This document shows positions 27,100-38,200 of a stretch of 64,000 nt of DNA, one piece after another. The stretch is taken from assembly GCA_964057225.1 (NCBI GenBank), contig OZ059895.1, positions 15,832,001-15,896,000 on the forward strand, read 5' to 3'. The DNA is from Auanema rhodensis (Eukaryota; Nematoda; Chromadorea; Rhabditida; Rhabditidae). How positions within the stretch are numbered: the first letter of the stretch is position 1; every line of letters starts with the position of its first letter. Position numbers and translations under genes: made by a program. Below the pieces are notes generated by a model. That model searched no databases. It was given only the letters and a program-made list of their open reading frames with translations, and had not been told where the DNA came from.

Positions 27100-28738
27100 A
27101 TGGAGCGTCTAATCATACACGGAAGCATCATCAATGATCCTCTGTACAACTGCAGGTCAGTTTTCCATCACTTGTCAAATTTACCCTATGAGGTAATAGA
27201 CATGTTTGAGCTTTAAGCCTTTTGCTATTTTTTCTTTTTGAAGTGCTCGCAGTGCTCAAATGGCTGTCAACATGTCCACATTTCAACCTGATCTAACTTA
27301 TGCAATTGGCTATTTCTCGATGGGAGTCATAAATATAGTAGGCTGATTTTCAGAACTAACAGAATGTATCCTCTTTCTGAGCTTCAGGTTCTCTTCATTC
27401 TTTGCGTGAAAGTGATGTTGGAACCAGCGTATTTCGTATTTTCAGCTTACAAAATTATGATTGTGATGTCGTTCTGTGATATGATCGGAATAGCTCACAA
27501 CAGTCTCATATACAGTACGGATTAAGTATATCTTTTCTTGAATATATATGATATAAACAAGATTTATATCTATTTTTATAATATTTAGTTTTGAATCGTT
27601 TATCTTTTAGGTTGTGTGTACTATTATGGCATATCTTTCTGTGATGCACCAAACTTCATTTATATAATTGGTTGTATGGTTGCAAGTAATATTGATTATT
27701 CTTTTATTTTTTCAGTTTCTAAACAAACTTTATAATATTTGAATATAAAACTTTAAATTATAGGTGCTTGGATAACTTCATCTTCATTATCGTCTGTTCT
27801 GGTTGTGAATCGCTTGGTTGAGTTCCATTGTACTGAGTAAAGTTTCATCTTACCATATCATCGTACTCATTCAAATCTTCCAGAAAAAAGCTGTTGTCGA
27901 ACATTTTCAATGGTAAATACACACCTCTTGTAATGCTTGTTCCAATTACAGCTGGTTTTTATTATTTAATTCGTGAACCATCCTTAATACTTGACCCAAC
28001 AACTGGCTTAGCGCCGTGGGATCCACAAATTTTCGAAAATGCTTCATCAGCGGTATCATATAATCGGCGAACCATCTTTAAATATTTGAATATTATTTCA
28101 GTATTTCAGTCCTATGATCGTTTTCAATAACACTGTTGTTGTATCATTTAACAGCGTTTGCAGCATTATTTTATGTGTTAACATATTCAATCGATTACAC
28201 GAAAATTTTGGTTCTAACATAGATCGACGTCGTCAAATTACGGTTTATCCCTTTAAAAATTTTCAAATTTTATAAATTTTCATTATGTTTCAGCTTTTCT
28301 TTCAATGTTTATGTTTGGTTACTCTATGTAATGTAGCTGCCCTGGTATATCTCATTAACTTCATATTCTCATGTCCTATGTTTTTCCAACAAATGGGTGG
28401 ATACTTGTACTTATTGTGCACAAGTGAACCAAATTCCATATATTCTTCTTTCTCATTTCATTGTATTTGTAGGTTCTCCACCTTATATATACATTCTGCT
28501 TAATCGATCTATCTATCATGGAATATTGAAATTTTTCTTTAAATACAAGCCACGAAAGTTTTTTTCAATCAGTAGGGTTAGCACATTATATAAATTCAAT
28601 AATGTTTTCTATTAAGCTGCTAAAACAACTTCAACATGGTCGAGTAGACGGATGCAAACGAATCCAAGTACATCCTGGTTTACGATGATTAAACCTACAC
28701 AGCATTTCTCACCAAACGCAATTGTACCGCAATCCTAG
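27100..28738 (+). CDS. Srt-family 7TM chemoreceptor, with an apparent frame break
   Basis: Nematode-specific serpentine receptors act in chemosensory neuron membranes. The ATG at 27100 opens a short extracellular N-terminus ending in LYNC, a pattern I associate with the Srt family. Hydrophobic segments follow, containing YFSMGVINIV, YFVFSAYKIMIVMSFCD, FIYIIGCMVA with VVNRLVEF next, TPLVMLVPITAGFYYLI, VVVSFNSVCSIILCVNIF and LVTLCNVAALVYLINF. The last one, containing ILLSHFIVFVGSPPYIYILL, lies in a different frame: after CPMF at about 28,378 the reading must shift by one at a run of five T residues (28,381-28,385). The tail probably uses a donor inside ATCAGTAGG, giving a serine/threonine-rich end with TAG at 28736-28738. 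Either it is a recent pseudogene or the T-run length is wrong in the assembly. Confidence 0.68.
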
Positions 28739-29955
28739 TATAGAGATTGAGTTTAAGCTCATATTTCTATTTCAAAACAGTTAGAGACTGTTCCCTTTTA
28801 GAGAACCCAGAAAATCTCTTCAAACTCCAAAAAAAACATTTTTTTTTTGAATTTTTGTAGTTTGTATGGAAAGATGAGGGATTCAAGTGGGCGTCCAAGG
28901 TACATCACACAGGACCGCATATTCAAATAACTCAGCTCTATGATTTAAGTTTCAAACAACCGATACATCTAATTAGTAATAAGCTCATATTAACTGTATG
29001 ACAGATGTATATACATCTGTATATATACAACTAATTTCATTTAATTATTACCTTGTATGCACTTCAATCATATTTTACTTAACAACGACAGAAATCATTT
29101 AGAATATTGTTGTCTTTTGTAAATTATTAATTTAACTAATCTTATATAAAGATACAACATCACTTCAGAGAGCAATTGGTATAAAAGCACGTAGCCAAAC
29201 TCATAGTATCAACATTTCAAAAAGTACTTTGTTCATAATGAAAAACATCACTTAATGCGACTTGTTTTTGAGCTTAATATTCATTATCAATAATTAGTTA
29301 AAAAGTTATATGACACAATAGTTCAAATAGCTTCTTTGAAAAATAGTTCTATGAAAATCAGAATATGATTTATCAAATATTTATTTCGTTATTTAACAAA
29401 TTTTACAAGTGAAAAAGATATTTGCCATAGAATATTGAAGAATAACAATCCAACATGAAAGTCACATACTATTCAATAGATGTACAACATTTTTTTATTG
29501 AATAATACATTATCTAATAGTACTAAACAAATGAATAGAGATCTCAAATCTCAAAATCTATGAATTAACTTTATTTGATTTAACATGCTGGACTTTCTAT
29601 TATTATAATTCGTTAATTAAAAATTCAAATTATAATCTTTCAATGTCTTTACAGAATGTTTTTTCTTTTCTCTTATGCTTACGTCATATAGGGGTGGGAG
29701 AGGAATGATGTAAGTATTATCTTCTAAACTCGAATGAATATCATTGATTAGACTAACGATGAGTCCACGTGAGTCCCACGTGTATCCACACGCTCACTTC
29801 ATTTTTGAATTATAATAGCACTTGACCGGTTGTTCTTCATGTTATAGAGTTACTTCTATGCTAAACCTTCTATTTCCAGAAAAACTCTGACCATTGAAGC
29901 TATGGGAAAAACTTAGAATCTTAACGTTGCCATTTTGACAGCATTAAGCCCCATG
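28739..29955. other. Intergenic AT-rich region
   Basis: About 1.2 kb without a supportable gene. The only feature worth naming is a 20-bp palindrome at 29001-29020. The last 170 bp belong to the first copy of the tRNA-Asp/U1 tandem unit. Confidence 0.6.
29001..29020. repeat. 20-bp perfect palindrome
   Basis: ACAGATGTATATACATCTGT is identical to its reverse complement, with no spacer. It sits in intergenic AT-rich DNA; no function can be assigned. Confidence 0.9.
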
Positions 29956-30027
29956 TCCTCGGTAGTATAGTGGTGAGTATCCGCGTCTGTCACATGCGAG
30001 ACCCGGGTTCAATTCCCGGCCGGGGAG
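29956..30027 (+). tRNA. tRNA-Asp (anticodon GTC), copy 1
   Basis: A complete 72-nt cloverleaf. The acceptor TCCTCGG pairs with CCGGGGA (one G-T pair), the discriminator is G, and the D-arm contains TAGTATAGTGG (internal A-box). The anticodon stem CGCGT/ATGCG closes the loop CTGTCAC with anticodon GTC, and the T-arm GGTTCAATTCC is the B-box. No intron and no encoded CCA, as expected for a nuclear gene. Part of the duplicated unit with U1 254 bp downstream. Confidence 0.97.
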
Positions 30028-30218
30028 AATATTTTGCACCACTTGGATTTATATCCTTCCATGTAATGCCCTGAGGGTTAATTATCAGTAAAATTGTTCC
30101 TTGATTGGCGAATTGGTCGTGAACAGGATGGTTTTTAATATGATTACAGGTTTTCCCACATGAGTTGCAATCAAAGACATTCCGAATGTTTTCCCTCAAG
30201 TGCATATATTAAAAAGAA

Positions 30219-30279
30219 GTGAAACCCATATGAGATACCAAACAAGGTATGGCCTGTTAGACTCATTGAGTTGACCATT
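30219..30279 (+). promoter_or_regulatory. Conserved 60-bp block upstream of U1, copy 1
   Basis: From GTGAAACCCATATGAGATAC to the U1 start this block is nearly identical in both copies, while the sequence before it has diverged. Position and conservation fit a proximal sequence element for snRNA transcription (SNAPc). The exact element is inferred. Confidence 0.55.
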
Positions 30280-30440
30280 AAACTTACCTGGCTGGGAGCT
30301 GCCCGCGATCATCAAGGCGGGCTCTCTACGAAGAGGCCTGATCATTGCACTTTTCGATTGGGCTGACCTGTATGGCAATCTCGAGTTGAGATTCGCCAAC
30401 AGCTAAATTTTTGCGTTTGGGGATGCGTTCGCGCGTCCCT
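30280..30440 (+). ncRNA. U1 spliceosomal snRNA, copy 1
   Basis: U1 base-pairs with the 5' splice site at the first step of intron recognition. The 5' end AAACTTACCTGG contains the intact ACTTACCTG that pairs with the donor. Stem-loop I follows with GATCATCAAGGC, and stem-loop II has ATTGCACTTT, the U1A-binding loop. Then come the long GGCTGACCTG region, the Sm site AAATTTTTG near 30,406, and the terminal stem GGGATGCG-TTCG-CGCGTCCC. The stems match the nematode U1 pattern. About 161 nt, identical to copy 2; all elements needed for function are present. Confidence 0.97.
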
Positions 30441-30682
30441 TACAATCTGAAGTATAAAGTTCATGCTTCGTGATTAGAATATCTTCAGAGTTTCACGTGA
30501 AGTCCACGTACATCCACACGCTCACTTCATTTTTGAATTATAATAGCACTTGACCGGTTGTTCTTCATGTTATAAAATTACTTCTATACTACAATTTTTC
30601 TTTTCAGGAAATTGTGATCATTGAAGCCAAGGGAGAGACTTAGAATCGTAACGTTGGTATTCTGATAACGTGTAGCGACGTG

Positions 30683-30754
30683 TCCTCGGTAGTATAGTGG
30701 TGAGTATCCGCGTCTGTCACATGCGAGACCCGGGTTCAATTCCCGGCCGGGGAG
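30683..30754 (+). tRNA. tRNA-Asp (anticodon GTC), copy 2
   Basis: Base-for-base the same 72-nt cloverleaf as copy 1, exactly 727 bp downstream, with the same intact internal promoter. Its 3' flank differs slightly from copy 1. Confidence 0.97.
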
Positions 30755-30945
30755 AATGTTTTACACCTGTTCAGTATGTTTTCTTCCAGGTAATGCCCTG
30801 AGGGTTAAATTATCCGTAAATGTATTGTTTCATTGGCTAAATAGTTGTGAACGGGATGGTCGCCAATATTGTCGGGTTCTTCCCGCTTGAGTTGCAATTA
30901 AAACTTGATCGAATGTTTTTCCTCATGATTCAGAAATTTAATAAA

Positions 30946-31006
30946 GTGAAACCCATATGAGATACTAAACAAGGTATGGCCTGTTAGACTCATTGAGTTC
31001 ACCATT
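30946..31006 (+). promoter_or_regulatory. Conserved 60-bp block upstream of U1, copy 2
   Basis: Second copy of the block at 30,219, with only two or three base differences, directly before the U1 5' end. Same inferred role as a snRNA proximal element. Confidence 0.55.
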
Positions 31007-31167
31007 AAACTTACCTGGCTGGGAGCTGCCCGCGATCATCAAGGCGGGCTCTCTACGAAGAGGCCTGATCATTGCACTTTTCGATTGGGCTGACCTGTAT
31101 GGCAATCTCGAGTTGAGATTCGCCAACAGCTAAATTTTTGCGTTTGGGGATGCGTTCGCGCGTCCCT
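31007..31167 (+). ncRNA. U1 spliceosomal snRNA, copy 2
   Basis: Identical to copy 1 over the whole RNA, including the splice-site-pairing 5' end, the U1A loop, the Sm site and the TTCG-capped terminal stem. Both genes are probably active because neither shows decay while their spacers do. Confidence 0.97.
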
Positions 31168-31196
31168 TACATTCTCGAGCCATGTGTCCTCGGTAG

Positions 31197-31216
31197 TATA
31201 ATGGTTTGTTTTCAAA
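31197..31216 (+). pseudogene. Truncated third tRNA-Asp (5' 20 nt only)
   Basis: TCCTCGGTAGTATAATGGTT matches the first 20 bases of tRNA-Asp with one change (G to A), then homology stops abruptly. It lies 514 bp after the copy 2 start, not 727, so part of the unit was lost before or during truncation. It lacks anticodon and T-arm and cannot make a tRNA. Confidence 0.85.
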
Positions 31217-31337
31217 TACTGCATATCCACGTATTACTTGAAACAAATTTTTTTTATTGTTTCTATTCCTGGACTGGTAGAATATTCTGAAGATTTTCCA
31301 TTGCACTTCAGGTAAAATAAAAAGTAAAATGAATGGT

Positions 31338-31396
31338 GAAGTAGGGGCTTAAACGCCGGACTTGTTTATAGAACCTGCAAACCATGCTAAACTTTC
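31338..31396 (-). pseudogene. Possible decayed tRNA-like relic
   Basis: On the minus strand the sequence has an A-box-like TAGCATGGTTTGCAG, a weak anticodon-arm hairpin around TATAAAC, and a T-arm-like CGGCGTTTAAGCCC. Only 59 bp lie between possible acceptor halves and stems are imperfect, so it cannot be an active tRNA. It may be chance; its place beside the tRNA-Asp fragment makes a relic plausible. Confidence 0.25.
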
Positions 31397-31572
31397 ATGT
31401 GCAAGGAAATGAAGTGCTTTTGGCCTTGATATCTTGTCCCTAAAGAGCATCATTAAGCAAAATAATCAAATGAACTGCGGGGTAAATTGATATATAGAAA
31501 TATTTCATTAATCTATAAATTATTATAATAGTTATTATCATTATATATATATAAACAAGTGATGCAATCGTA

Positions 31573-32050
31573 TTAGGATCTGTTCGAGGTTTCAGTTAAG
31601 GAAGTTTCTCCACCAGCTTCACCTCCGCCAATTGTGCCTGTCAGACTACCTACTACTCCATCGATTACTGTTCCAACACCGGGCATGACAGTGGCTACAA
31701 TAACTTTAATGAAATGCTGATTAAAATGAAACTTACGCTGCTCCAATAGATGTTCCGACCGAACCTCCACCCCATTCGCCCCCAATCCTAACAGCTCTCT
31801 TCATTAATTTATCATTTTTTCTGTGTACCGTGCTAGCTAATCGAAACAAGTATATTACACAAGCCCCTGGCATAAACACAGTTTTTGCTGGTTTCAGTGC
31901 AGTTAATATGCTTGACATTGCTATAATAGGCTTGGATGAAGCATACAAGAGGATTTTAGAAAAGATTTCAAGTTTACGGTTAGTATCGTTTCGAGTTTTA
32001 ACCATCATCATATTTTGGCCTTGATTTGGATCTTCGAGAAAAGCGGACAT
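31573..32050 (-). CDS. Putative small hydrophobic protein beside the satellite (weak)
   Basis: I do not recognise this gene. A 105-codon minus-strand frame from 32050 has an N-terminal helix, a hydrophobic central segment (IIAMSSILTAL, MPGACVIYLF) and a glycine-rich end. A second frame (31573-31720; VIVATVMPGVGTVIDGVVGS) ends TAA at 31573. An intron joining them in frame needs a donor inside the glycine-rich stretch (GGAG|gttcgg) with the acceptor ...ttaaag, about 60 bp; the better-looking donor at gtaagt gives the wrong phase. The first ATG (MSAFLE) lies in the first satellite monomer, so the real start may be the later ATG run near 32,010. Composition suggests one or two membrane segments. 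Could be a real small gene or chance. Confidence 0.3.
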
Positions 32051-32230
32051 TCACCGAGCACAACGTGACTACAGCCTGAACTTTTTTGTGAACAATCTTT
32101 TGGATGGGCCGGATATAAACCTCTTTTCCGGAAAAACGAAAGATCCTCGTCAATTCTCACTATGAAAATCAGATTCTACAGATCTGAATACCTCAGCTGA
32201 GTATATTCTTTTTGAAATATGTTTGATGAG

Positions 32231-32247
32231 GTTCGAGAAAAGCGGAC
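32231..32247 (+). other. CENP-B-box-like motif (representative copy; repeats every 199 bp)
   Basis: GTTCGAGAAAAGCGGAC fits the mammalian CENP-B box NTTCGNNNNANNCGGGN at 8 of 9 fixed positions (CGGA instead of CGGG). It occurs in most monomers; four that I noted have TTTG instead of TTCG (33,625; 63,077; 63,276; 63,674) and one has C for the fixed A (40,000). Whether any protein binds it here is unknown. Confidence 0.5.
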
Positions 32248-35200
32248 ATTCACCGAGCACAACGTGACTACAGCCTGAACTTTTTTGTGAACAATCTTTT
32301 GGATGGGCCGGATATAAACCTCTTTTCCGGAAAAACAAAAGATCCTCGTCAATTCTCACTATGAAAATCAGATTCTACAGATCTGAATACCTCAGCTGAG
32401 TATATTCTAAGTGAAATATGTTTGATGAGGTTCGAGAAAAGCGGACATTCACCGAGCACAACGTGACTACAGCCTGAACTTTTTTGTGAACAATCTTTTG
32501 GATGGGCCGGATATAAACCTCTTTTCCGGAAAAACAAAAGATCCTCGTCAATTCTCACTATGAAAATCAGATTCTACAGATCTGAATACCTCAGCTGAGT
32601 ATATTCTAAGTGAAATATGTTTGATGAGGTTCGAGAAAAGCGGACATTCACCGAGCACAACGTGACTACAGCCTGAACTTTTTTGTGAACAATCTTTTGG
32701 ATGGGCCGGATATAAACCTCTTTTCCGGAAAAACCAAAGATCCTCGTCAATTCTCACTATGAAAATCAGATTCTACAGATCTGAATACCTCAGCTGAGTA
32801 TATTCTAAGTGAAATATGTTTGATGAGGTTCGAGAAAAGCGGACATTCACCGAGCACAACGTGACTACAGCCTGAACTTTTTTGTGAACAATCTTTTGGA
32901 TGGGCCGGATATAAACCTCTTTTCCGGAAAAACGAAAGATCCTCGTCAATTCTCACTATGAAAATCAGATTCTACAGATCTGAATACCTCAGCTGAGTAT
33001 ATTCTTAGTGAAATATGTTTGATGAGGTTCGAGAAAAGCGGACATTCACCGAGCACAACGTGACTACAGCCTGAACTTTTTTGTGAACAATCTTTTGGAT
33101 GGGCCGGATATAAACCTCTTTTCCGGAAAAACAAAAGATCCTCGTCAATTCTCACTATGAAAATCAGATTCTACAGATCTGAATACCTCAGCTGAGTATA
33201 TTCTTAGTGAAATATGTTTGATGAGGTTCGAGAAAAGCGGACATTCACCGAGCACAACGTGACTACAGCCTGAACTTTTTTGTGAACAATCTTTTGGATG
33301 GGCCGGATATAAACCTCTTTTCCGGAAAAACGAAAGATCCTCGTCAATTCTCACTATGAAAATCAGATTCTACAGATCTGAATACCTCAGCTGAGTATAT
33401 TCTTAGTGAAATATGTTTGATGAGGTTCGAGAAAAGCGGACATTCACCGAGCACAACGTGACTACAGCCTGAACTTTTTTGTGAACAATCTTTTGGATGG
33501 GCCGGATATAAACCTCTTTTCCGGAAAAACGAAAGATCCTCGTCAATTCTCACTATGAAAATCAGATTCTACAGATCTGAATACCTCAGCTGAGTATATT
33601 CTTAGTGAAATATGTTTGATGAGGTTTGAGAAAAGCGGACATTCACCGAGCACAACGTGACTACAGCCTGAACTTTTTTGTGAACAATCTTTTGGATGGG
33701 CCGGATATAAACCTCTTTTCCGGAAAAACCAAAGATCCTCGTCAATTCTCACTATGAAAATCAGATTCTACAGATCTGAATACTTCAGTTTAGTATATTC
33801 TTAGTGAAATATGTTTGATGAGGTTCGAGAAAAGCGGACATTCACCGAGCACAACGTGACTACAGCCTGAACTTTTTTGTGAACAATCTTTTGGATGGGC
33901 CGGATATAAACCTCTTTTCCGGAAAAACGAAAGATCCTCGTCAATTCTCACTATGAAAATCAGATTCTACAGATCTGAATACTTCAGTTTAGTATATTCT
34001 TAGTGAAATATGTTTGATGAGGTTCGAGAAAAGCGGACATTCACCGAGCACAACGTGACTACAGCCTGAACTTTTTTGTGAACAATCTTTTGGATGGGCC
34101 GGATATAAACCTCTTTTCCGGAAAAACGAAAGATCCTCGTCAATTCTCACTATGAAAATCAGATTCTACAGATCTGAATACTTCAGTTTAGTATATTCTT
34201 AGTGAAATATGTTTGATGAGGTTCGAGAAAAGCGGACATTCACCGAGCACAACGTGACTACAGCCTGAACTTTTTTGTGAACAATCTTTTGGATGGGCCG
34301 GATATAAACCTCTTTTCCGGAAAAACGAAAGATCCTCGTCAATTCTCACTATGAAAATCAGATTCTACAGATCTGAATACCTCAGCTGAGTATATTCTTT
34401 TTGAAATATGTTTGATGAGGTTCGAGAAAAGCGGACATTCACCGAGCACAACGTGACTACAGCCTGAACTTTTTTGTGAACAATCTTTTGGATGGGCCGG
34501 ATATAAACCTCTTTTCCGGAAAAACCAAAGATCCTCGTCAATTCTCACTATGAAAATCAGATTCTACAGATCTGAATACCTCAGCTGAGTATATTCTAAG
34601 TGAAATATGTTTGATGAGGTTCGAGAAAAGCGGACATTCACCGAGCACAACGTGACTACAGCCTGAACTTTTTTGTGAACAATCTTTTGGATGGGCCGGA
34701 TATAAACCTCTTTTCCGGAAAAACCAAAGATCCTCGTCAATTCTCACTATGAAAATCAGATTCTACAGATCTGAATACCTCAGCTGAGTATATTCTTAGT
34801 GAAATATGTTTGATGAGGTTCGAGAAAAGCGGACATTCACCGAGCACAACGTGACTACAGCCTGAACTTTTTTGTGAACAATCTTTTGGATGGGCCGGAT
34901 ATAAACCTCTTTTCCGGAAAAACCAAAGATCCTCGTCAATTCTCACTATGAAAATCAGATTCTACAGATCTGAATACTTCAGTTTAGTATATTCTTAGTG
35001 AAATATGTTTGATGAGGTTCGAGAAAAGCGGACATTCACCGAGCACAACGTGACTACAGCCTGAACTTTTTTGTGAACAATCTTTTGGATGGGCCGGATA
35101 TAAACCTCTTTTCCGGAAAAACGAAAGATCCTCGTCAATTCTCACTATGAAAATCAGATTCTACAGATCTGAATACTTCAGTTTAGTATATTCTTAGTGA

Positions 35201-38200
35201 AATATGTTTGATGAGGTTCGAGAAAAGCGGACATTCACCGAGCACAACGTGACTACAGCCTGAACTTTTTTGTGAACAATCTTTTGGATGGGCCGGATAT
35301 AAACCTCTTTTCCGGAAAAACGAAAGATCCTCGTCAATTCTCACTATGAAAATCAGATTCTACAGATCTGAATACCTCAGCTGAGTATATTCTTTTTTAA
35401 ATATGTTTGATGAGGTTCGAGAAAAGCGGACATTCACCGAGCACAACGTGACTACAGCCTGAACTTTTTTGTGAACAATCTTTTGGATGGGCCGGATATA
35501 AACCTCTTTTCCGGAAAAACCAAAGATCCTCGTCAATTCTCACTATGAAAATCAGATTCTATAGATCTGAATACCTCAGCTGAGTATATTCTTTTTGAAA
35601 TATGTTTGATGAGGTTCGAGAAAAGCGGACATTCACCGAGCACAACGTGACTACAGCCTGAACTTTTTTGTGAACAATCTTTTGGATGGGCCGGATATAA
35701 ACCTCTTTTCCGGAAAAACCAAAGATCCTCGTCAATTCTCACTATGAAAATCAGATTCTATAGATCTGAATACCTCAGCTGAGTATATTCTTTTTGAAAT
35801 ATGTTTGATGAGGTTCGAGAAAAGCGGACATTCACCGAGCACAACGTGACTACAGCCTGAACTTTTTTGTGAACAATCTTTTGGATGGGCCGGATATAAA
35901 CCTCTTTTCCGGAAAAACCAAAGATCCTCGTCAATTCTCACTATGAAAATCAGATTCTATAGATCTGAATACCTCAGCTGAGTATATTCTTTTTGAAATA
36001 TGTTTGATGAGGTTCGAGAAAAGCGGACATTCACCGAGCACAACGTGACTACAGCCTGAACTTTTTTGTGAACAATCTTTTGGATGGGCCGGATATAAAC
36101 CTCTTTTCCGGAAAAACCAAAGATCCTCGTCAATTCTCACTATGAAAATCAGATTCTACAGATCTGAATACTTCAGTTGAGTATATTCTTTTTGAAATAT
36201 GTTTGATGAGGTTCGAGAAAAGCGGACATTCACCGAGCACAACGTGACTACAGCCTGAACTTTTTTGTGAACAATCTTTTGGATGGGCCGGATATAAACC
36301 TCTTTTCCGGAAAAACCAAAGATCCTCGTCAATTCTCACTATGAAAATCAGATTCTATAGATCTGAATACCTCAGCTGAGTATATTCTTTTTGAAATATG
36401 TTTGATGAGGTTCGAGAAAAGCGGACATTCACCGAGCACAACGTGACTACAGCCTGAACTTTTTTGTGAACAATCTTTTGGATGGGCCGGATATAAACCT
36501 CTTTTCCGGAAAAACCAAAGATCCTCGTCAATTCTCACTATGAAAATCAGATTCTATAGATCTGAATACCTCAGCTGAGTATATTCTTTTTGAAATATGT
36601 TTGATGAGGTTCGAGAAAAGCGGACATTCACCGAGCACAACGTGACTACAGCCTGAACTTTTTTGTGAACAATCTTTTGGATGGGCCGGATATAAACCTC
36701 TTTTCCGGAAAAACCAAAGATCCTCGTCAATTCTCACTATGAAAATCAGATTCTATAGATCTGAATACCTCAGCTGAGTATATTCTTTTTGAAATATGTT
36801 TGATGAGGTTCGAGAAAAGCGGACATTCACCGAGCACAACGTGACTACAGCCTGAACTTTTTTGTGAACAATCTTTTGGATGGGCCGGATATAAACCTCT
36901 TTTCCGGAAAAACCAAAGATCCTCGTCAATTCTCACTATGAAAATCAGATTCTATAGATCTGAATACCTCAGCTGAGTATATTCTTTTTGAAATATGTTT
37001 GATGAGGTTCGAGAAAAGCGGACATTCACCGAGCACAACGTGACTACAGCCTGAACTTTTTTGTGAACAATCTTTTGGATGGGCCGGATATAAACCTCTT
37101 TTCCGGAAAAACCAAAGATCCTCGTCAATTCTCACTATGAAAATCAGATTCTATAGATCTGAATACCTCAGCTGAGTATATTCTTTTTGAAATATGTTTG
37201 ATGAGGTTCGAGAAAAGCGGACATTCACCGAGCACAACGTGACTACAGCCTGAACTTTTTTGTGAACAATCTTTTGGATGGGCCGGATATAAACCTCTTT
37301 TCCGGAAAAACCAAAGATCCTCGTCAATTCTCACTATGAAAATCAGATTCTATAGATCTGAATACCTCAGCTGAGTATATTCTTTTTGAAATATGTTTGA
37401 TGAGGTTCGAGAAAAGCGGACATTCACCGAGCACAACGTGACTACAGCCTGAACTTTTTTGTGAACAATCTTTTGGATGGGCCGGATATAAACCTCTTTT
37501 CCGGAAAAACCAAAGATCCTCGTCAATTCTCACTATGAAAATCAGATTCTATAGATCTGAATACCTCAGCTGAGTATATTCTTTTTGAAATATGTTTGAT
37601 GAGGTTCGAGAAAAGCGGACATTCACCGAGCACAACGTGACTACAGCCTGAACTTTTTTGTGAACAATCTTTTGGATGGGCCGGATATAAACCTCTTTTC
37701 CGGAAAAACCAAAGATCCTCGTCAATTCTCACTATGAAAATCAGATTCTATAGATCTGAATACCTCAGCTGAGTATATTCTTTTTGAAATATGTTTGATG
37801 AGGTTCGAGAAAAGCGGACATTCACCGAGCACAACGTGACTACAGCCTGAACTTTTTTGTGAACAATCTTTTGGATGGGCCGGATATAAACCTCTTTTCC
37901 GGAAAAACCAAAGATCCTCGTCAATTCTCACTATGAAAATCAGATTCTACAGATCTGAATACTTCAGTTGAGTATATTCTTTTTGAAATATGTTTGATGA
38001 GGTTCGAGAAAAGCGGACATTCACCGAGCACAACGTGACTACAGCCTGAACTTTTTTGTGAACAATCTTTTGGATGGGCCGGATATAAACCTCTTTTCCG
38101 GAAAAACCAAAGATCCTCGTCAATTCTCACTATGAAAATCAGATTCTATAGATCTGAATACCTCAGCTGAGTATATTCTTTTTGAAATATGTTTGATGAG

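Larger units (their letters stand above)
29775..31216 (+). repeat. 727-bp tandem duplication carrying tRNA-Asp and U1 snRNA
   Basis: Two direct copies (about 29,775-30,501 and 30,502-31,190), with a third beginning at 31,197. Each runs: a conserved CCACACGCTCACTTC block, tRNA-Asp, a spacer, a 60-bp block upstream of U1, then U1. The tRNA and U1 genes repeat at exactly 727 bp. The RNA genes are identical between copies, while the spacers have diverged, which points to selection or gene conversion on the RNA genes rather than a very recent duplication. Confidence 0.9.

Noticed and set aside
31806-32024. Plus-strand 64-codon frame opposite the putative minus-strand gene
   Set aside because: Shadow of the minus-strand frame; no splice signals or family features.
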